NCBI GenBank assembly: GCA_023079485.1
Contig: CM041083.1
Location: forward strand, 57,251,847-57,315,846
Reading direction: 5' to 3'
DNA length: 64,000 nucleotides
Source: Archilochus colubris
Lineage: Eukaryota; Chordata; Aves; Apodiformes; Trochilidae
Position numbers and translations under genes: made by a program. Of the stretch, positions 12,201 through 27,200 are shown in pieces. The notes under the pieces are model-generated. The model saw only the letters and a list, made by a program, of their open reading frames with translations. It was not told where the DNA came from and made no database searches. Positions within the stretch are counted from its first letter, which is position 1. Every line of letters begins with the position of its first letter.

Positions 12201-15200
12201 AGCAAAGTGGTTGTTTGTTACCCTGTTCTTTACGTAATGCAGCCATTTTGGGCAGTGATGCTGATACTTACTATTTTTTTCTAAAGCTGCTGAAGCACAA
12301 AACCTTACGGTTTTTCAAAAGTAGACTTTATGATTCTGCTGTCTCTGCACTGTAAATAGCACCTCACTTGTAACACACTGGCTGTCCCCTGTGGACTTAA
12401 ACCTTTGAGAGGTGTCAGTGATGTACGTTTGACCAAGTCCTACATAGATTCAAAGCAGTCTCAGGTGGTGATGCCCATGAAAGTGACAGGCAATGCCTCG
12501 GGGTGGGTGCAGTGTGTTCTTACTGCCCTGGGATGGGCTGCAAATCAAGTAGCATGTTGCAGCCACAGCAAAATTTAAAGAAAATTTATGGAAGAACAGC
12601 TCCCGTTGTCAGGCTGATATTTTCTGTCCTATGATGGGGGAAAGATGCCTCATGAAAACTGAACTTTATGGCTGAGGAAAGACTCAGCATTTCAAGAGAG
12701 GTGGGGAAGAAATTGCTGGTTGTCAACATGATTGACAGGTCCTTGCTATTAGGTGCTGACAAGTACAAATGGTGTGAGTTTCAAAGAACAACTAGGACCT
12801 GAATGTGCCTTGACCTTGTGTCAACCTTACTATTCACCCAGAGAGCTGGTTAGTATTTCCTAAAAATCTGGACTCTTTAAGCCTGCCTCAATGTCAGGGG
12901 CCACTGGTCCCTGCTGGTTTTGTCAACCTCAGCTCTTTCTGTTGCTCTGTTGCTTTCAGAAAATCAGCTGCTGCTTGGCTGCTTTTAAGGGACTGACTGG
13001 TGATGTCAGCTCAGTCATTTACTCATCTTCAGTGCTAAAATTAAAGCAGAAACTTGTAAGCCTTTAGCATGCACTGAAAAAACCCTTAACTATATTTAGG
13101 AGGCTAAAAAACTATACACTATGTGTTGCCAAGCCTTGGCTTTTAATAGTGCCTTTCCTAATTAAGTCTCCTAATTAAGTCATTATTCCTGTAAGCCCTA
13201 TCCTTAATGGTTCATCTCGCTGGATATTTTTTTCCAAAGGCATGGTCAGAAAAGGAACATCACTCCACACAAGCAAAGAAAGTTCTTTATATAACTAATG
13301 ACCTAATAATTTGCATGTGCTGGTTGTTATAAATACATCTGCCATTCACACCCTACAATAGTATTAACCTGATGCCAAATCATCTCCTGTGTCCCAAATA
13401 TGGGCTATACCATAGCTGTTTCCCTGATGATAGCAATCTCAATTGGAAATCTCCACATAGTGGGATGCCTATAGACCCAGAGGGATGCTGGGATTTTAGC
13501 CAAGAGGCTAGAGCTTTGACTCCTTCTGGTTCTGGCTAAAAGAAAGATATCTAAAAACATCTTAAATTTTCAGGATGGAAGTCTGATGGTGACTCCTCTT
13601 CTGTTTAAGAGGCTCTCTTGGGTAGAGGGGCATGGTTGCTGAGCCCAGCTAAAGGGTTAGGGCTAGCAGAGAGGAGCAGATCTTTCCTAGGGGCTGAATG
13701 TTTTGTTTTGATAGGGTAAATATTCCTGCATTGATGTATATAGCCCTCTTCACTTCTGAGCAGAGAAGATAAAACCTGAGGCTTCAAAGGAGCTGAGGAA
13801 TAGTTAGTAGAAAAAAATATATTACCCTTGAGATACTGCACAAATCAGATCAAGGTTTCAAAATAAACCTCCTCTTTTTTAATAAATAGTCATAAAGAAG
13901 CAGGTAGTTGAACACAGAATTTTTTTTTTTTTTACTGTCATTTCCCAGGGCACAATGAACTGCAAGAATACTGATGTAGTTTGAAATTTATTTTCTGAGG
14001 ACAATGTTACTTATAACTGAGTGGGTGTCCCGTAGCAGAGTTTAGATTTGTCTGCCAAAGGAAAGCAGATAGCAATAGCACATGGCTCCTCTTTCTCCAG
14101 GTTGAACCCTCCAACCTGTCTGTCCCCTCCTCCCTTCTCATGGAGTAGTTTTTTCTGGCCAGGCCTGAGAAGGACCAGTGACTGAGTGGATCAGTCAGTC
14201 TGGAGGGCTAAAAATTGAAGCCAAAAAGGATCTCAGATTTTTAGGATGTATCTCTGATGGTCAGCCCTCTTCTTTCTTTGTCTGAATGGTCTGGTTAGCA
14301 CTCAGACTGCATCTGGCCTTGTAGATTGGTTTTGCTTTGAACACACTCTGTTCAAAAGGTCTGTGTAAGGTCTGTCCACCTCTGAAGGGGAACAGCTTTA
14401 CCACAAATCCTGATGGACTATTTAAACTTAAGCTGTTTGATGTTTTCATGATACGCTGCATGGACAGTATTAGGCGGGGATGAAAAATACAGGAACTGAC
14501 ACTACTTCAGCTTGCTCAGGTGGGGCTAAAGGATTGTACCTCTCTGGAAAAGGGGAGCTCAATTTTCTGTCTCCATTTTATCTGAAACTTGTATAACAGT
14601 TTTGCTTTATGAAGCTGCTGATTTCTAACATTGAAGACAGAGAGTAAAAAGAAGGAATTTAAAAATAAAATAACTGTGTTTAGTTCTTCTTGGAGAAGAA
14701 AGACAGATTTCTTGGAAACTTCAGGAGGTTATGGTTTAATATGCATTTAATTCTATACCAGTTGAAGCTTTGTAGCTCCTGGGCAATGCTGGACATAATT
14801 ACTGTGCTGAAGCAATGCCACAGAGAGTGTCAGCACTCACTCAAGGAAGATCTATAAGAAAACAGAAAAGAGAGATAATCTTGATTTTCCAGGAGGTTGC
14901 TCTGTTATGTTCACAAACTAAATTTTTATATTTTCTACACCTTTGTCTGTAGAAGAGATTTATTCTTGTACAAGTAATTTGATTCTGGGGAAAGCAGAAG
15001 CGATTCTGTTATGGGGAAAGCTGACAGAACAATCAAGTTTGAAAACAAAAACAAAAGAAAGGAAGCAATGCAGGTTTGTGGCCTCTGTAACAGCTTTGTA
15101 GTTTAGGAGAAGTAAAAAACCCTACCCAAACAAGCTCTCTAAAATACATTTAGAATGTGGGATACAGCCAAAATTCAGTAAGTATCTGTCACTTGTCAGA

Positions 15201-18200
15201 AAAAATACAGCATGCCTACACTTGCCAATCAATGTTCTTCTTTGTGAAGTTCCTTTTCCATAAATTGATTTTCCTTTATTGGAAATGATTCAGTATGATT
15301 TCATTTTTTTGCCAAAAAGATAGTTAGAGTTCTATTTGAATTCCACTTTTTCTTCTGTGCTTGTTTTTATCATTAAAGGTCATTGATTGAGGGATGTGCA
15401 AAGCGTTTGGATTGTTTGTTTTCCTCCCCATAGACATAAATTTTTAGATTTCCTATTCTAAAATTCTCTGTATTTCCTCAGCTGCTGAAAACTGAATTGC
15501 AACAGTGAAACAGTGACAAACTAGGAAAGAAATGTCCTGAGTTACATAGTATGGAATTTTTTTTTAACTTTCTGACTTATGTAGTGCAGTATAGCTGTAC
15601 AGTATACTAAGTTTAGTATAAGTAGAATCATAGAATCATAGAACTGGCTGGGTTGGAAGGGACCTCAGAGGTCATCAAGTCCAACCCTTGATCCACTACT
15701 GCTGCAGTTACCAGACCATGGCACTGAGTGCCACATCCAGTCTCTTTTTAAATATCTCCAGGGACGGAGAATCCACTACTTCCCTGGGCAGCCCATCCCA
15801 ATGCCTGATCACCCTCTCTGTAAAGAAATTCTTTCTCATATCCAACCTAAACCTCCCCTGGCACAACTTGAGATTGTGCCCTTTTGTCTTGCTGAGAGTT
15901 GCCTGGGAAAAGAGACCGACACCCCACCTGGCTACCCCCTCCTTTCAGGGAGTTGTAGAGAGTGATGAGGTCTCCCCTGAGCCTCCTCTTCTCCAGGCTG
16001 AACACCCCCAGCTCCCTCAGCCCTTCCTCACAGGACTTGTGCTGGATCCCTTCACAACCTCCTTGCTCTTCTCTGGACCTGCTCCAGCACCTCAATCTCC
16101 TTCCTGAGGGGCTGAGGGGCCCAGAACTGGACACAGGACTCAAGCTGTGGCCTCCCCAGGGCTGAGCACAGGAGCAGAATCCCTTCCCTGGACCTGCTGG
16201 CCACGCTGTTCCTGAGCCAGCCCAGGATGCCATTGGCCTTCTTGGCCACCTGGGCACACTGCTGGCTCATGTTCAGCTTCCTGTCAATCCAGACTCCCAG
16301 GTCCCTTTCTGCCTGGCTGCTCTCAGCCACTCTGTGCCCAGCCTGGAGCTCCCCATGGGGTTGTTGTGGCCAAAGTGCAGGGCCTGGCACTTGGCCATTG
16401 TTGAATTAAATATTATGTGCAGTTGAAATAGTGTCACATGTGCTAGAATGAACTAGGGAATGTTCTAGATAAACTTGGTTGAAATGCACAGTATCTTACA
16501 CAAAAGTGATGTTGATAGAGGACTGAGAGATGATGCGTGATGAAGTAATAAGAATATTCTACAGAGAGAACACATTCTGCCTATGAATCTGTACATATAT
16601 AGTATAATAATTTGTTCCCACTTTACAACTAATGGCCTGTCTTGCCTTTCACATTCAAACTCTCAGCTCCTGAAAACTAAATTTGTGGGGCCACTTCTTC
16701 AAACCCTGTATTAGCCATCACTGGGCTATAGCAACATGCAATCCAAATCCTCAGATTCCTTAGCTGTATCTGTATTAGTATACCAAAGAGAGAGTGCTCC
16801 ATTAATTTTCCATTGATAATTAATGGTGATTAATTTTTATCATGCTGCCTGGCATGTTTCTGGCTCACAGCAACCAGCATTTTCCCAGACAGTGCTCAGG
16901 CACAGCTGAAGAGATAGAGTGTGCCAGGGACCACTGCCAAAAGGCAGCTACTCTGTTTTGGAAGAAGAGACTTCAGCTCTGAGACAGACAGTGTTGCTTG
17001 CCCTGAGGAGCAAAAAAGAAGTTTTTGTCCTTTTTATTTACTAGTGTAGAAATGACCTATGAATGTTCTGTAAATAAAAATTAACAGGTATTAGCAAATG
17101 AACTGATGAAATCAAACACTGTGCGAATTGGTTGACCCTAACCCTCTTAAATCTTGTAATTTGTCCTTGATAAAGAAACCACTAGTGCTAACTTCAGGAG
17201 GTGTTCATCCACTGGTATCATTTTAGGATCCTGTTTACTAAAGGGAAGAGGGAGAAACTGGATGAAAGCTCTAATTTGCAAAAAGACTCACATGATCTGT
17301 CCTGGTGCAACCATTGAGCATTTAGCTTTTTTATGGCAGGTGTTGTTTGTTTCACATATGTTGGTCATGCTGCATCCTTTCCCAGGTACAAAGTTTGTAT
17401 AATGCTCCTTGCATTCACAGTGGGACTAAATCAGAAAGAGGAGAGGGAGGAGAGAGAAATTATATGTAGAGGATTTCAGCATACTTTCTAGGGTTAAAAG
17501 ACTGAACTTCCCAAGCCTTCTTTGATTGCTTGGTGACTTCACATGCAAATATAAAGTTTATCCATGTTTATACAACTCCCTTCTAGGTTTTATCCACTCC
17601 AGAAAACTACTGACTTTCAGAAAAATTCCCTTCATATAAAGGCCTTTTAGATTCACTTCTGTGACCAGAGAAAATTAAAAACCAGTGTGGGTAGGCCAAT
17701 TTTTTAACCTCTATTCCCACATCCCTCTGCCTCCTAAAATGAGTGTGAAAGTGTACTCTTGATGAGCAAGGTGTATCAGCAGTGCCACTGTACCCCCCAG
17801 CCTGTGTGTGCCACCCACATGCAGCTCACTGAGACACCCCTGAGTGGAGCAATTTATATGACTCTGAACAGCAGAATGTCCCTTTTTGGCTCTTCAGGGT
17901 GTCCAGGCAAAACAGGCATGGTGTTCCCAGGTCTTGCTTCTTTGGTGAGTTTTACACAAGGAGATCTGAGCCAGTTCCCAACAGTGTGTATAATATGCAG
18001 TCTTTATACAGTGCCTTTCATTGGTTTTCCTCCAAGCCCCAGACTACTTCTTTCCTAAATGCACTAATGTTAGGCGTGTAACTGTGGTATCTGTGTAAGG
18101 AACCTACAGGCCCTGTAAGTTCCTAGTGGTCAGAGAGACAAAATTTAACTGTGAGAAGTTTCATTTCAGTGCCTCCATTATGGGGAGGCAAATCTGAGGT

Positions 18201-21200
18201 AAAATGTTCCAGGAAAAAGTATATTATTTCCATTCTCATTTTTCAGAGGGGGAAACATGATATTCCTGCACTGAGGAGGGGAAGGCAAAAGGACTCACAC
18301 CTGGTCAATGATGATGCTCATGCCATAGGTAGAAGCAGAGCTTGATGTCCCTGAGCCCTCTTTCCTTACCCTCATGGGTGCTTTTTGGAGGGAAAGCACT
18401 ATTTCTTAAGCAGTTGATACAGGAGATATCTGGGGTACCTGTTCAACACTAACCTTTCCTGGACCATCATATATGCAGATGGTGGACTTTGCAGGGCAAT
18501 CCCCATATGTTTGTTGGCAAGGGTCTATGGGTAAGCAGACTTGACCATCCCCTTGGTAACCTTCTTGACAAACACATTCATGCTGATTTGGTCCGAGGTA
18601 AATGCAGTTGGCATTCGGGTCGCAAACCTTTTTGGAGCATGGGTTGATAGCTTGTGAAGAAAGAAATGGAGGTAATGAATTATTGACTGCAGTTCTAAAA
18701 TTCAAGACGAGGAATTGCTAGAGCACAAACAAAGCCCAAGCAGATTAAACTTCTCATAACAGCCAAAAATCAAAGTACTGTGCAGCATGAAGAGAGAAAG
18801 GAGGAATGTGTTTATACCAACGTAGCAACCGTTTGCTTTTGAACAGAAATGATCTCTTCAGTTGGCAAACTGAGTTATAAACAGATTAAACATGTAATGT
18901 GCTCATTTAAATATCACAGCTATTTCCTTGTTCTCTAGTGGATTTTAACCAGAGAAGGTCAGGTAGATGATACAAGGTCTATACAAGCTCTAAGCAGTGT
19001 TAGATCAGTTGGAAAATATTTCTCAACACAATAGGCATTTGCAGTTTCCTTTCCAGAAATGAAGCAGTAGAATGGGATTCATGCAGCCATATGGAAAACT
19101 GGGCAGCGAGTACTTTAGTTGTGTCTTCCACGCAGATGTAGTTTCAGGACTGTACTGGAAGCTCACTAATTAGTTCTATGAGCTCTTTTTTTTCAAAGCA
19201 TAAGCATTGTTTGTCCTTGCTCATAGCCCAGCAGTGCTTGGGAAGAATCTTCTCATAGTTTTGTGTCCAGTTTAGGATGCAGTTAATCACACATTGTAGC
19301 TCAAAGTTGGCAGACCCTCAACTCACCTAAAAGTGTTGCTCGCTGGCTTCTCTCCACCTTATCTCTTACTCCCCTCTCATCTGCGATGGAGAGAGTTGGC
19401 AATGCTCAGCTTTCCTTTTTTGAGCCTTCTCTTGTGTTCCAGTGTGAAGAACATGCATGTTTACATGCTCTATCCACCATAAGCCATGTCACCTCTGAGC
19501 TGAGTCTGGGGCAGCCACTGCTATCTTCACTTACCTTACCTATCTTCACTTACCTTCACTTATGCCGGACCTATTTGTTCTTTGCCTTTGAGCCAGTCCT
19601 GTGAAAGGACACTGGCTAAAGCCACAGATAACCCCAGTGTCTAAAGGTGTTGGGACAGAGGAACACCATCCATGCAGGCTGCATCAATGCAAAACCCCAG
19701 AGAGGCAGGGCTACTAGCATCTTCCTTCTCTGCTAGTTTCTGCAATTTCTGCAATACTTTGTCTCTCACATTCCCTGAAGAATGACTTTCTCATGTCTTG
19801 CTCTTGGATGCTGTTCAAGCCTACTCAGAGAGGACTGCACTCATTAAGACCAAGAAGGTTGAATCATATAATGTAAATAACTATATGTATATATATAATA
19901 CAAAGGTATATACAATTCCTGCAGAGGATAAGAAGTATTGTATTTCTGGTCTAATCCAAGTCAACATTCACTAAATAGTACTTCCAGCATCAGATACAAA
20001 ATTTTGCTTATTGCAATTGGTCTAGAAGGAAGAACTGGTGCTGTAAGACATAATGTAAGTAGAGACTCTTGTAATATAGTTAATTGAGCATCCAGTGGCA
20101 AGTTGAGGCATCTTTAAAGACAACTTTAAGGTAGACTTTTAGCACCAGCTAAGCTGCTATTACCTTTGCTTCATAAAGAACTGGAAAGCTTGTCTGTAGA
20201 GTTTATTCTTAGTGACATAGCTGAGCCACTGCATGATGGCCACTCAATAAATATAAGCCTTTGGTTGCTGTTGCAGATTTTTATGGATGTAAATGATGAG
20301 GTTGAACTTTGACAAATAGACATGATAGGAATGGATTTGTAGCACTGATGGCCCATTTTCCACACCACACATTTCAAAGGGGTTTACTAGCTTTAGTAGG
20401 GTTGCATGGGCTGAAGCTTGCTCAGAAGTCAGACTCCTGTGATTCTGGAGCACGTTTTTTAAGTTTAGTTTCATCCAGAAGAAACCTAGTTTGTTCACCT
20501 GTGACTGCTTCAGGCTATGAAGCCAAGAACAATTATGTCAAGACAATAATGAGATTTTCTTAAAATGTGCACTCAGTATCTGAGCTACAATATTAGTGAT
20601 GTTGTATCCAAAGAACTCAGTGGATGTGAAAATTACTCACGTTTACATTGTGTACCATCCCTGTGGTAGTTGGGCAGACATGTGCACTGCAGGTGTCTTC
20701 CATCCTCCTCTGAGGCAGTACATCTGGAGTTTGCAGGGCACTGCAAAGCCTTGCATTCAGCTATTGCTGATGGACAGAAGGTGACAGGTTAAGCTGTGTC
20801 TGTGTCTGCACTTGCATCCTGCAGTATACCAGTTCAAAATATTCCTGATTCCAGGACCACCAACCCACTGCTGTGGTAATTTTTCTGGGTGACTGAAGTG
20901 ATGATGAGGGTTGTGGGAGCCCACACACAGGGTTTGTGGTTTGGTGTATGGTTGGTTGCTAAAGAGTAACTAATCTGAGATTAATTTTATGCTTGTCCTT
21001 GATAATTTTAACTGCATCAGAGCTGTTGAATATAACTTATATAAAAAAGCAATGTACTTACGCTGATCACACTTTAGCCCTTTGTATCCAGAGAAACACG
21101 TGCAGCTTCCATCCCCTGTAATTCCACTGTTGCATACTCCATGAACACAGTCACAAACTATAGGGAGACATGGGTTGTCTTTACTGATTAATAGTGGTTG

Positions 21201-24200
21201 AGTTATAAACAGATTAAGATAATGTTAATGGTTACCCATAGCAGATAGTGTCCTGGCCAACAACTGTTATATATTGCAAAGTATGGTTTTTCAAAGCCAA
21301 GCTTTGACCTGAGTTCCTGAATTTATAGGCTTCCTTCCACTAAGGAGAAGATCAATACTCCCAGTTGCATACATCAGTAAATAACATACTGATTTTTACA
21401 GGCTAATAGCCCGAGGGCCTGAAAGCCTTCACAACACAAGCTATAAACATCAAACTGACCATTTCCTAATACCATAAAGGTTGTACAATTTGACATACAG
21501 TCTTGAGCCAAAATTGAATATAGTATGTAACAAAACCCGCTTCTATGGCAGATAAAATTTGCTCAATTTTGCTTCAATTCTGTTTGCCTCTCTCTCAAAC
21601 ACCTCCAGAAGACACGAGATTTGTGACTCTCCCCTGCACCAGAATTTATTCAGTCAAAAGCATAATTAGTCACTGTGTAGGTCTCAAGCTTTTTTCTGCT
21701 CCTCTCCCTGTGTTCTGCCATTTCTGGTTATAAACCCTGTGGCAATATCCATGGAAGACTCGATATACATAACCCAGGCAACTATGAGACCCCCTTTATA
21801 ACTGGTTTCTGAAGCCTTATGTATACTTGAAAAGCTTTGTACTTATATCTGTTTCAGTTGTTGTAATGATGCTTTTATAAAAGCACTGTACTGTTACACT
21901 TGGAAAAGCCTCTAAGATGTACAGAGTTCTATTACTGACATTGTGGTTAAGCTGCAGTGATGTAGTCTGTCTTCTTCCCTTTAAAGACTTATCCTGCTTT
22001 CATGCAAATCACCCTAATTAGTAATAATCTACCTTTGTTTGTTGTCTTACTATAAAAATGAGTGTTTAAGGTATTACTGAAAAGCAGTTAGTCACAAACT
22101 TGCCATATTTGTAGCTGTTTAGAAAGCTTGGAGGAAATCCATTATCTGAAAACTGAGGTGTAAAAAGTTGCTTAAATTAATATGCAGTTGAATCCTTCAG
22201 TAGCATCTTGGAAAATAATCGCATTTATGATCTGAATTCATTCAAGTAACCTATTTTCAGGAAAATGTTGGCTCAGGGACATTTCTGTGTATCAACACTG
22301 GCATCCAGTGGACAGCTAGTGGAAAAGGGGTCTTTGAGACAGCAGTGGCACAGGTTTAGTGTAGAAAGATGACACAGTTTAAGGTCTCACAATTGAAGCC
22401 ATTTGTGACTCTTTTCATAAGGAACTTTATGTAGATTTTGAGGGAACAAGGAGTTTTCCTTATAGATAAAGAACTATTACCAGTTAAGAAAGGTATTTCT
22501 TAACATATTTTTTTTCAGGCAGTTTTCTGATGTAGCTGTTTCATGTCCAGCAGGGGTCAGGAAGGTAAATAAAATGCTAGAAATCATTAAGAAACAGGCA
22601 AAACTGGAAAATATTTTACAAATATATACACTTGTGATAAATATACATTTTAAATAGTGCACATAGTCCTGATTCCTCCCTCAATGTCCCACTTCTCCTT
22701 CTAATAGAAGTATTCCAACCAATGGAATGACCCACCAGCCAAAACCCCAAACTAAATCAAATTAATACTTTTTCACACTTAGTGACTGAATTATGGAGAT
22801 CCTCAGCACACAATATTGTCAAAAGCAAAAGCAGAATTGGACTCAGAGAGAAGTTACGTGAATTCTGGAGGATGAATCCAAACACTGCAGTTTGAATGCA
22901 ATCTCTGGCTGCCTGTTCTCTTTCCTTAGATATCAGCTATTGGTCGCCAGTTTGGGATACTAGATTAGAAAGACTTTTGGCCTGATTCAGAATGGCCTTT
23001 TTTGAGTCAGATATATTGATTTCAACACTACATGAGGATTTCATGCCTTAATATGGATGTTTTAGTTTGTAGATATATTTAAAAACCATATCAAAACACT
23101 GTAAGCCATTATAAATTATGTATTAAACATATTCCCATGCAATACCACAAAAAAATCCTATATGCAGACCAAGTAAATGCAGATCCCTAATTTAGGGTGA
23201 GTAATGGGTAAAATAGTAACCAGTTACCATCCCCTAAGGGAAGCATAACTGTGGGACAGGTGATTCCAGTCCCTGATTTATTTAATTGTTGGCTGTAACA
23301 AAGATATTAAAGATAAAATTTGAGATATTTTTGTAGCTCTACACTAAGCGTTGTCTGCATAATCCTGAGATGAATCCAGCTCTGCTCTGAATGAGGAATT
23401 GAGTAGCTGCTTATTTTTCCTGCCTGTTGTATTCCCTGAAGAAGGCAAAAGCTCTTGATGGGAAACTCTCCCCTTCCCCATTTCACAGTGATTTCTTAGT
23501 GTCTGAACATAGCTTTCAGTCACCTTCTTTCCCCTGCTTCACTAAAGAAAGGTTAAACTTACCTGATGTGCAATGAGGACCAAATAAATTATCTTCAGCA
23601 CATTTTTCACAGGCTGTTCCACCAAATCCTTTCTGTGAATTATGTAAAGGAAACCAAAACTTAACTCATCTGTCTCTGTATTGATATATACTTAGCAGCC
23701 TGAAAAAGAATCCTTAGCTGTCAGCAGAAAGTAACATTAAAGGTTCAGTCAGCAAATCAGAGGTGAATACTGCAATCTAGAAAAAACCTTGTCTTTTGAA
23801 ACAATTTTTTTCTTTTTTCCTTTTTTTTTTTTTTTTAATTTTATATGTGCAGCTGTTATGCTTCAAATCAAACCAGATGTTCAGAATAACAAGTTAAAAA
23901 TAAAGAGAAGTAACCAAGCCTAATGTCCAAAGAATTTTTACAATTTCTATGTTGCATTTTCTGACTGTTTTTCACTCTGCCAATTTTTTGCGTGTCCCCA
24001 GATGTGCTCTTGTTGTAATGGGAAGCTTAACCAGTAGAGGGGGAGGTAGAAGAGTGTATTTTCCATTGTTTTTAAAAAAAAGTCTTCTTGGCTTTAGTTA
24101 TAAAGCCAAAGTTATTCCTGCTTTACAACTCACATTGTACTGAGAATTTAGTTCCAAGTATAAACTTTCTAATTAGGGCAAAAAGCCATAAGTAATAGCA

Positions 24201-27200
24201 TACTTTAAAAACCAGAAGAACTCAAGCCACCTGTTTCAGGAAGACAAGATGAAAGAGCTCATATAATAATTTCATTTGAATATGCATCAGACTCTGGAAA
24301 TAATGTGATGATTAGCGCAAAAGAAAAAAAATTCAAGTAGGTAATCTCTACTGATTCTTAAATATTTTCCTTTAATGCGCATATATCTTTTAATATGCAT
24401 TATTTCTTAGTTGAGTTTGCATGCTATTTTTATTTTTTTTTCATTTAATACCAAGGATGTACCTGACAAGTGCACGTTCCATCACCATTTATGCCCTGGG
24501 AGCAGCGTCCTCTCCTGTTGCATGGTGATGCAGCTCCTCCTGGACAGGCTGGAAATGACAAGGTTTAAGCCATCAGTCAGCTCTTTCTGAACTCTCATGC
24601 TCTACTTTCATGTTAGGGGTGACAGCCTCAGAGGCTGGAGGGTTTTGGGCTAGACTGGGACCTCCAGTGAGTGCTGCTGTTTGGCACCTGTGGACCTCTT
24701 CATGAGAATCTCAGCTTCAGCAGAGACCATCACTCCCTCTAGTCTGGGAACTCAAGCTAGTGACTTTTGCTGAAGGACAGCACAAAAATTTGTTCTCTTA
24801 TTCTGAAGAATCATTTTGATTTTGTCCCTGCTGATCCACCTCTCTCTGCAGACACTCTATGCTGTTAGCTTTTCTGATACGAGTAGAATTTGCTGGCCCA
24901 CTTCTGCATGTTAATACAACTCTGACTGAAAATTTGCTGTGAGAATTATAATTATATATATGCTAAGTTAGAGTTTAAATAAGCCTTTTTCTTTTCCCTA
25001 CAAAGTGCATTTGCTTGATGTTAAAAGTTCTTCCTTTTCCTTGCTACCTCTGCTAAGATTTTGATATGTGATTCAAGTGATCTTGGAAATTGAAATTTGG
25101 GTACCCTGTAGCTCTCTTCTGTCCGATGTGCAGTGGTTGCTAGTAAAACTTGTATGCTAAAGATGTGCTAAGCTCTTCTGATCCTCTGGTGCTAAAACCA
25201 TGCTTACAGGCAGGGATTTAAAAGGTGAGACAGAATCTGACCAAAAAGCCCAGCCAACAGGAGAGGATAAGAAACAATAATTGTGTTTCCAAATCAAAAT
25301 TTATTTTTTGGTTGAAGTTTTTAATATTAAAATTTTTACTGAAAGTTTACCTATAGGAAATGCATATTACAGTAATTTTCAGTCAGACAGCTCTGTCAGA
25401 TTCCCCCTCCCCTCCTCCCTTAGGGATATCCTTATGTTCTGTAGTTGTGCAGCCTCTCTGTGGAAATGATTTATTAACTCTCTTCCATGAGCCCTTCCTT
25501 TCCATAACTGGAGTTTTAATTGTTGTTAGGTACCATAACCCTGATGCAGGTGGTATCTAAATGTATCAAACTGCTGCTGCCCTCACAGGTTCTCTGTTGC
25601 ATTTTACTGGTAGATTTATTGCTTATAATGAGTCCCTGTTTGTTCTGTGTGGGTGGAGATGGGCAGCACTGGAGTTATGCTCCCACTGAGTAACTTTATT
25701 CTGATTTAAGGTGGTTAAGTGATGGGCAAGTTTTAATGAAAAAGAACTTGATTTGGACAGAGTGATGAGCAAATAAGTAGGTGTGTATACACACCTAATT
25801 TTACTGAACTCTGTGGATTTATACCAATCTGTTAATATTTTTAAAATTTATTCTCTAACAGTGAATCTGTGAGGTCTGTTGCATGGGAATAAGCTTCTTG
25901 TGAAAAAACAAAAACCCCAAAAAATAAAATTTTAGTGCAGTTTACCTCATACATGCTGAAATAAAAACATTTATTAGGAACTGAGATGATAATGAGGTAA
26001 AGTAATAAATACATATACTTTAATCTTTAAAGTGGGTGTTAGTGAATCTAGTTTTCTGGCTACCATAGGATACCTATATCTTTTAGAGTGACACAGATGC
26101 AAATGCTTTGATATTTGCTCTGAATGGAAACCATTTTACCTGCACTGACAGTTTTTATTGTATGTGCAAAGACAGAGAAATAATGAGATAACTCTGTTTA
26201 TAATATAAATTCTAGGAAAGGTTGCCTTAGAATTACTAAAAAATCCTTTTTTTTTTTGCAGTTTATATTCATTACACTTGCCCTTATCTTGTCCCTTGTT
26301 TTGATACCACCAGCAAGGGACAGCTTTATCAGAAGTTTTGCAAATGACCATCTTGTTGTATGAGTTTGGTAAGGAAGATAAAATGCTTCCCCTGGCCAGC
26401 AGGGCCACAGGAGGCAGCGCTGGGACACTGGGGGGATGCTGGTGCAGTCATCTGCCACCACCCCATGCTGGAGAGAAGTGAGGTCTTTGATTTTGGTAAG
26501 GATGTTTTCTTTGCATAGTAGTAAGAAAGAGGTGTTTCTGCCTAGCTCTTACAGCTGTCAGAGACCAAAGGCCAAAAGATCTTAAAAATATTTTTTTTTC
26601 TTGTTTTGTTTCATAGAGTTTAATTCAAAAATTCCTAAGAGTCTTTGGACGCATCCCCTTGGATTACTTCTCTTCACCCGGATCTCAGCGGGCTGAAGCA
26701 CCAGGTAAAACTTCTAAAGATATATTTTGGACCTGTAATTTAGTTGAATTTGGTTTGTTACCTTTCCTCTTGGCCTTTTTTTTCCCCCTCCTGACTTCTT
26801 TTCTGTATTGCTGCAGTGCTTTCTACTCAGTTGCCCATACTGCTTGCCTTTCAGTTTGTGCCTGAGCTTTTCTTTGAGGCCATGGAAATATTTGCCCAAA
26901 GCTGGGGTAGGGAGTAGCTCCCACTGACACCCACCAGCTTTGGCATCTCTTGGCTGGATGACCCTAGGAGTGTTAAAAGGCTCTGGTCTTTTCCCCTGGG
27001 CTTTTTTCTCCCATATTTTCTCTTTTTCCTTGATGTCTTTTTTCAGAGGGCTGGGCATGGATGGGGAGGGGGTGGGGAACAAATATTTTTCATTCACACT
27101 GCATGTTTCAGTGTGTGCTATCATTGAAGGAAGTCAGAGTGCTATTTAGGACCTACTTCTGTCATTGTCATCAGATGGTAAATGTGAAGCAAAGCCCTAG

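Noticed and set aside
15688..16107. 139-codon plus-strand open frame
   Set aside because: It is the antisense of the CR1 3' region. The genuine coding remnant is the ORF2 tail on the minus strand.
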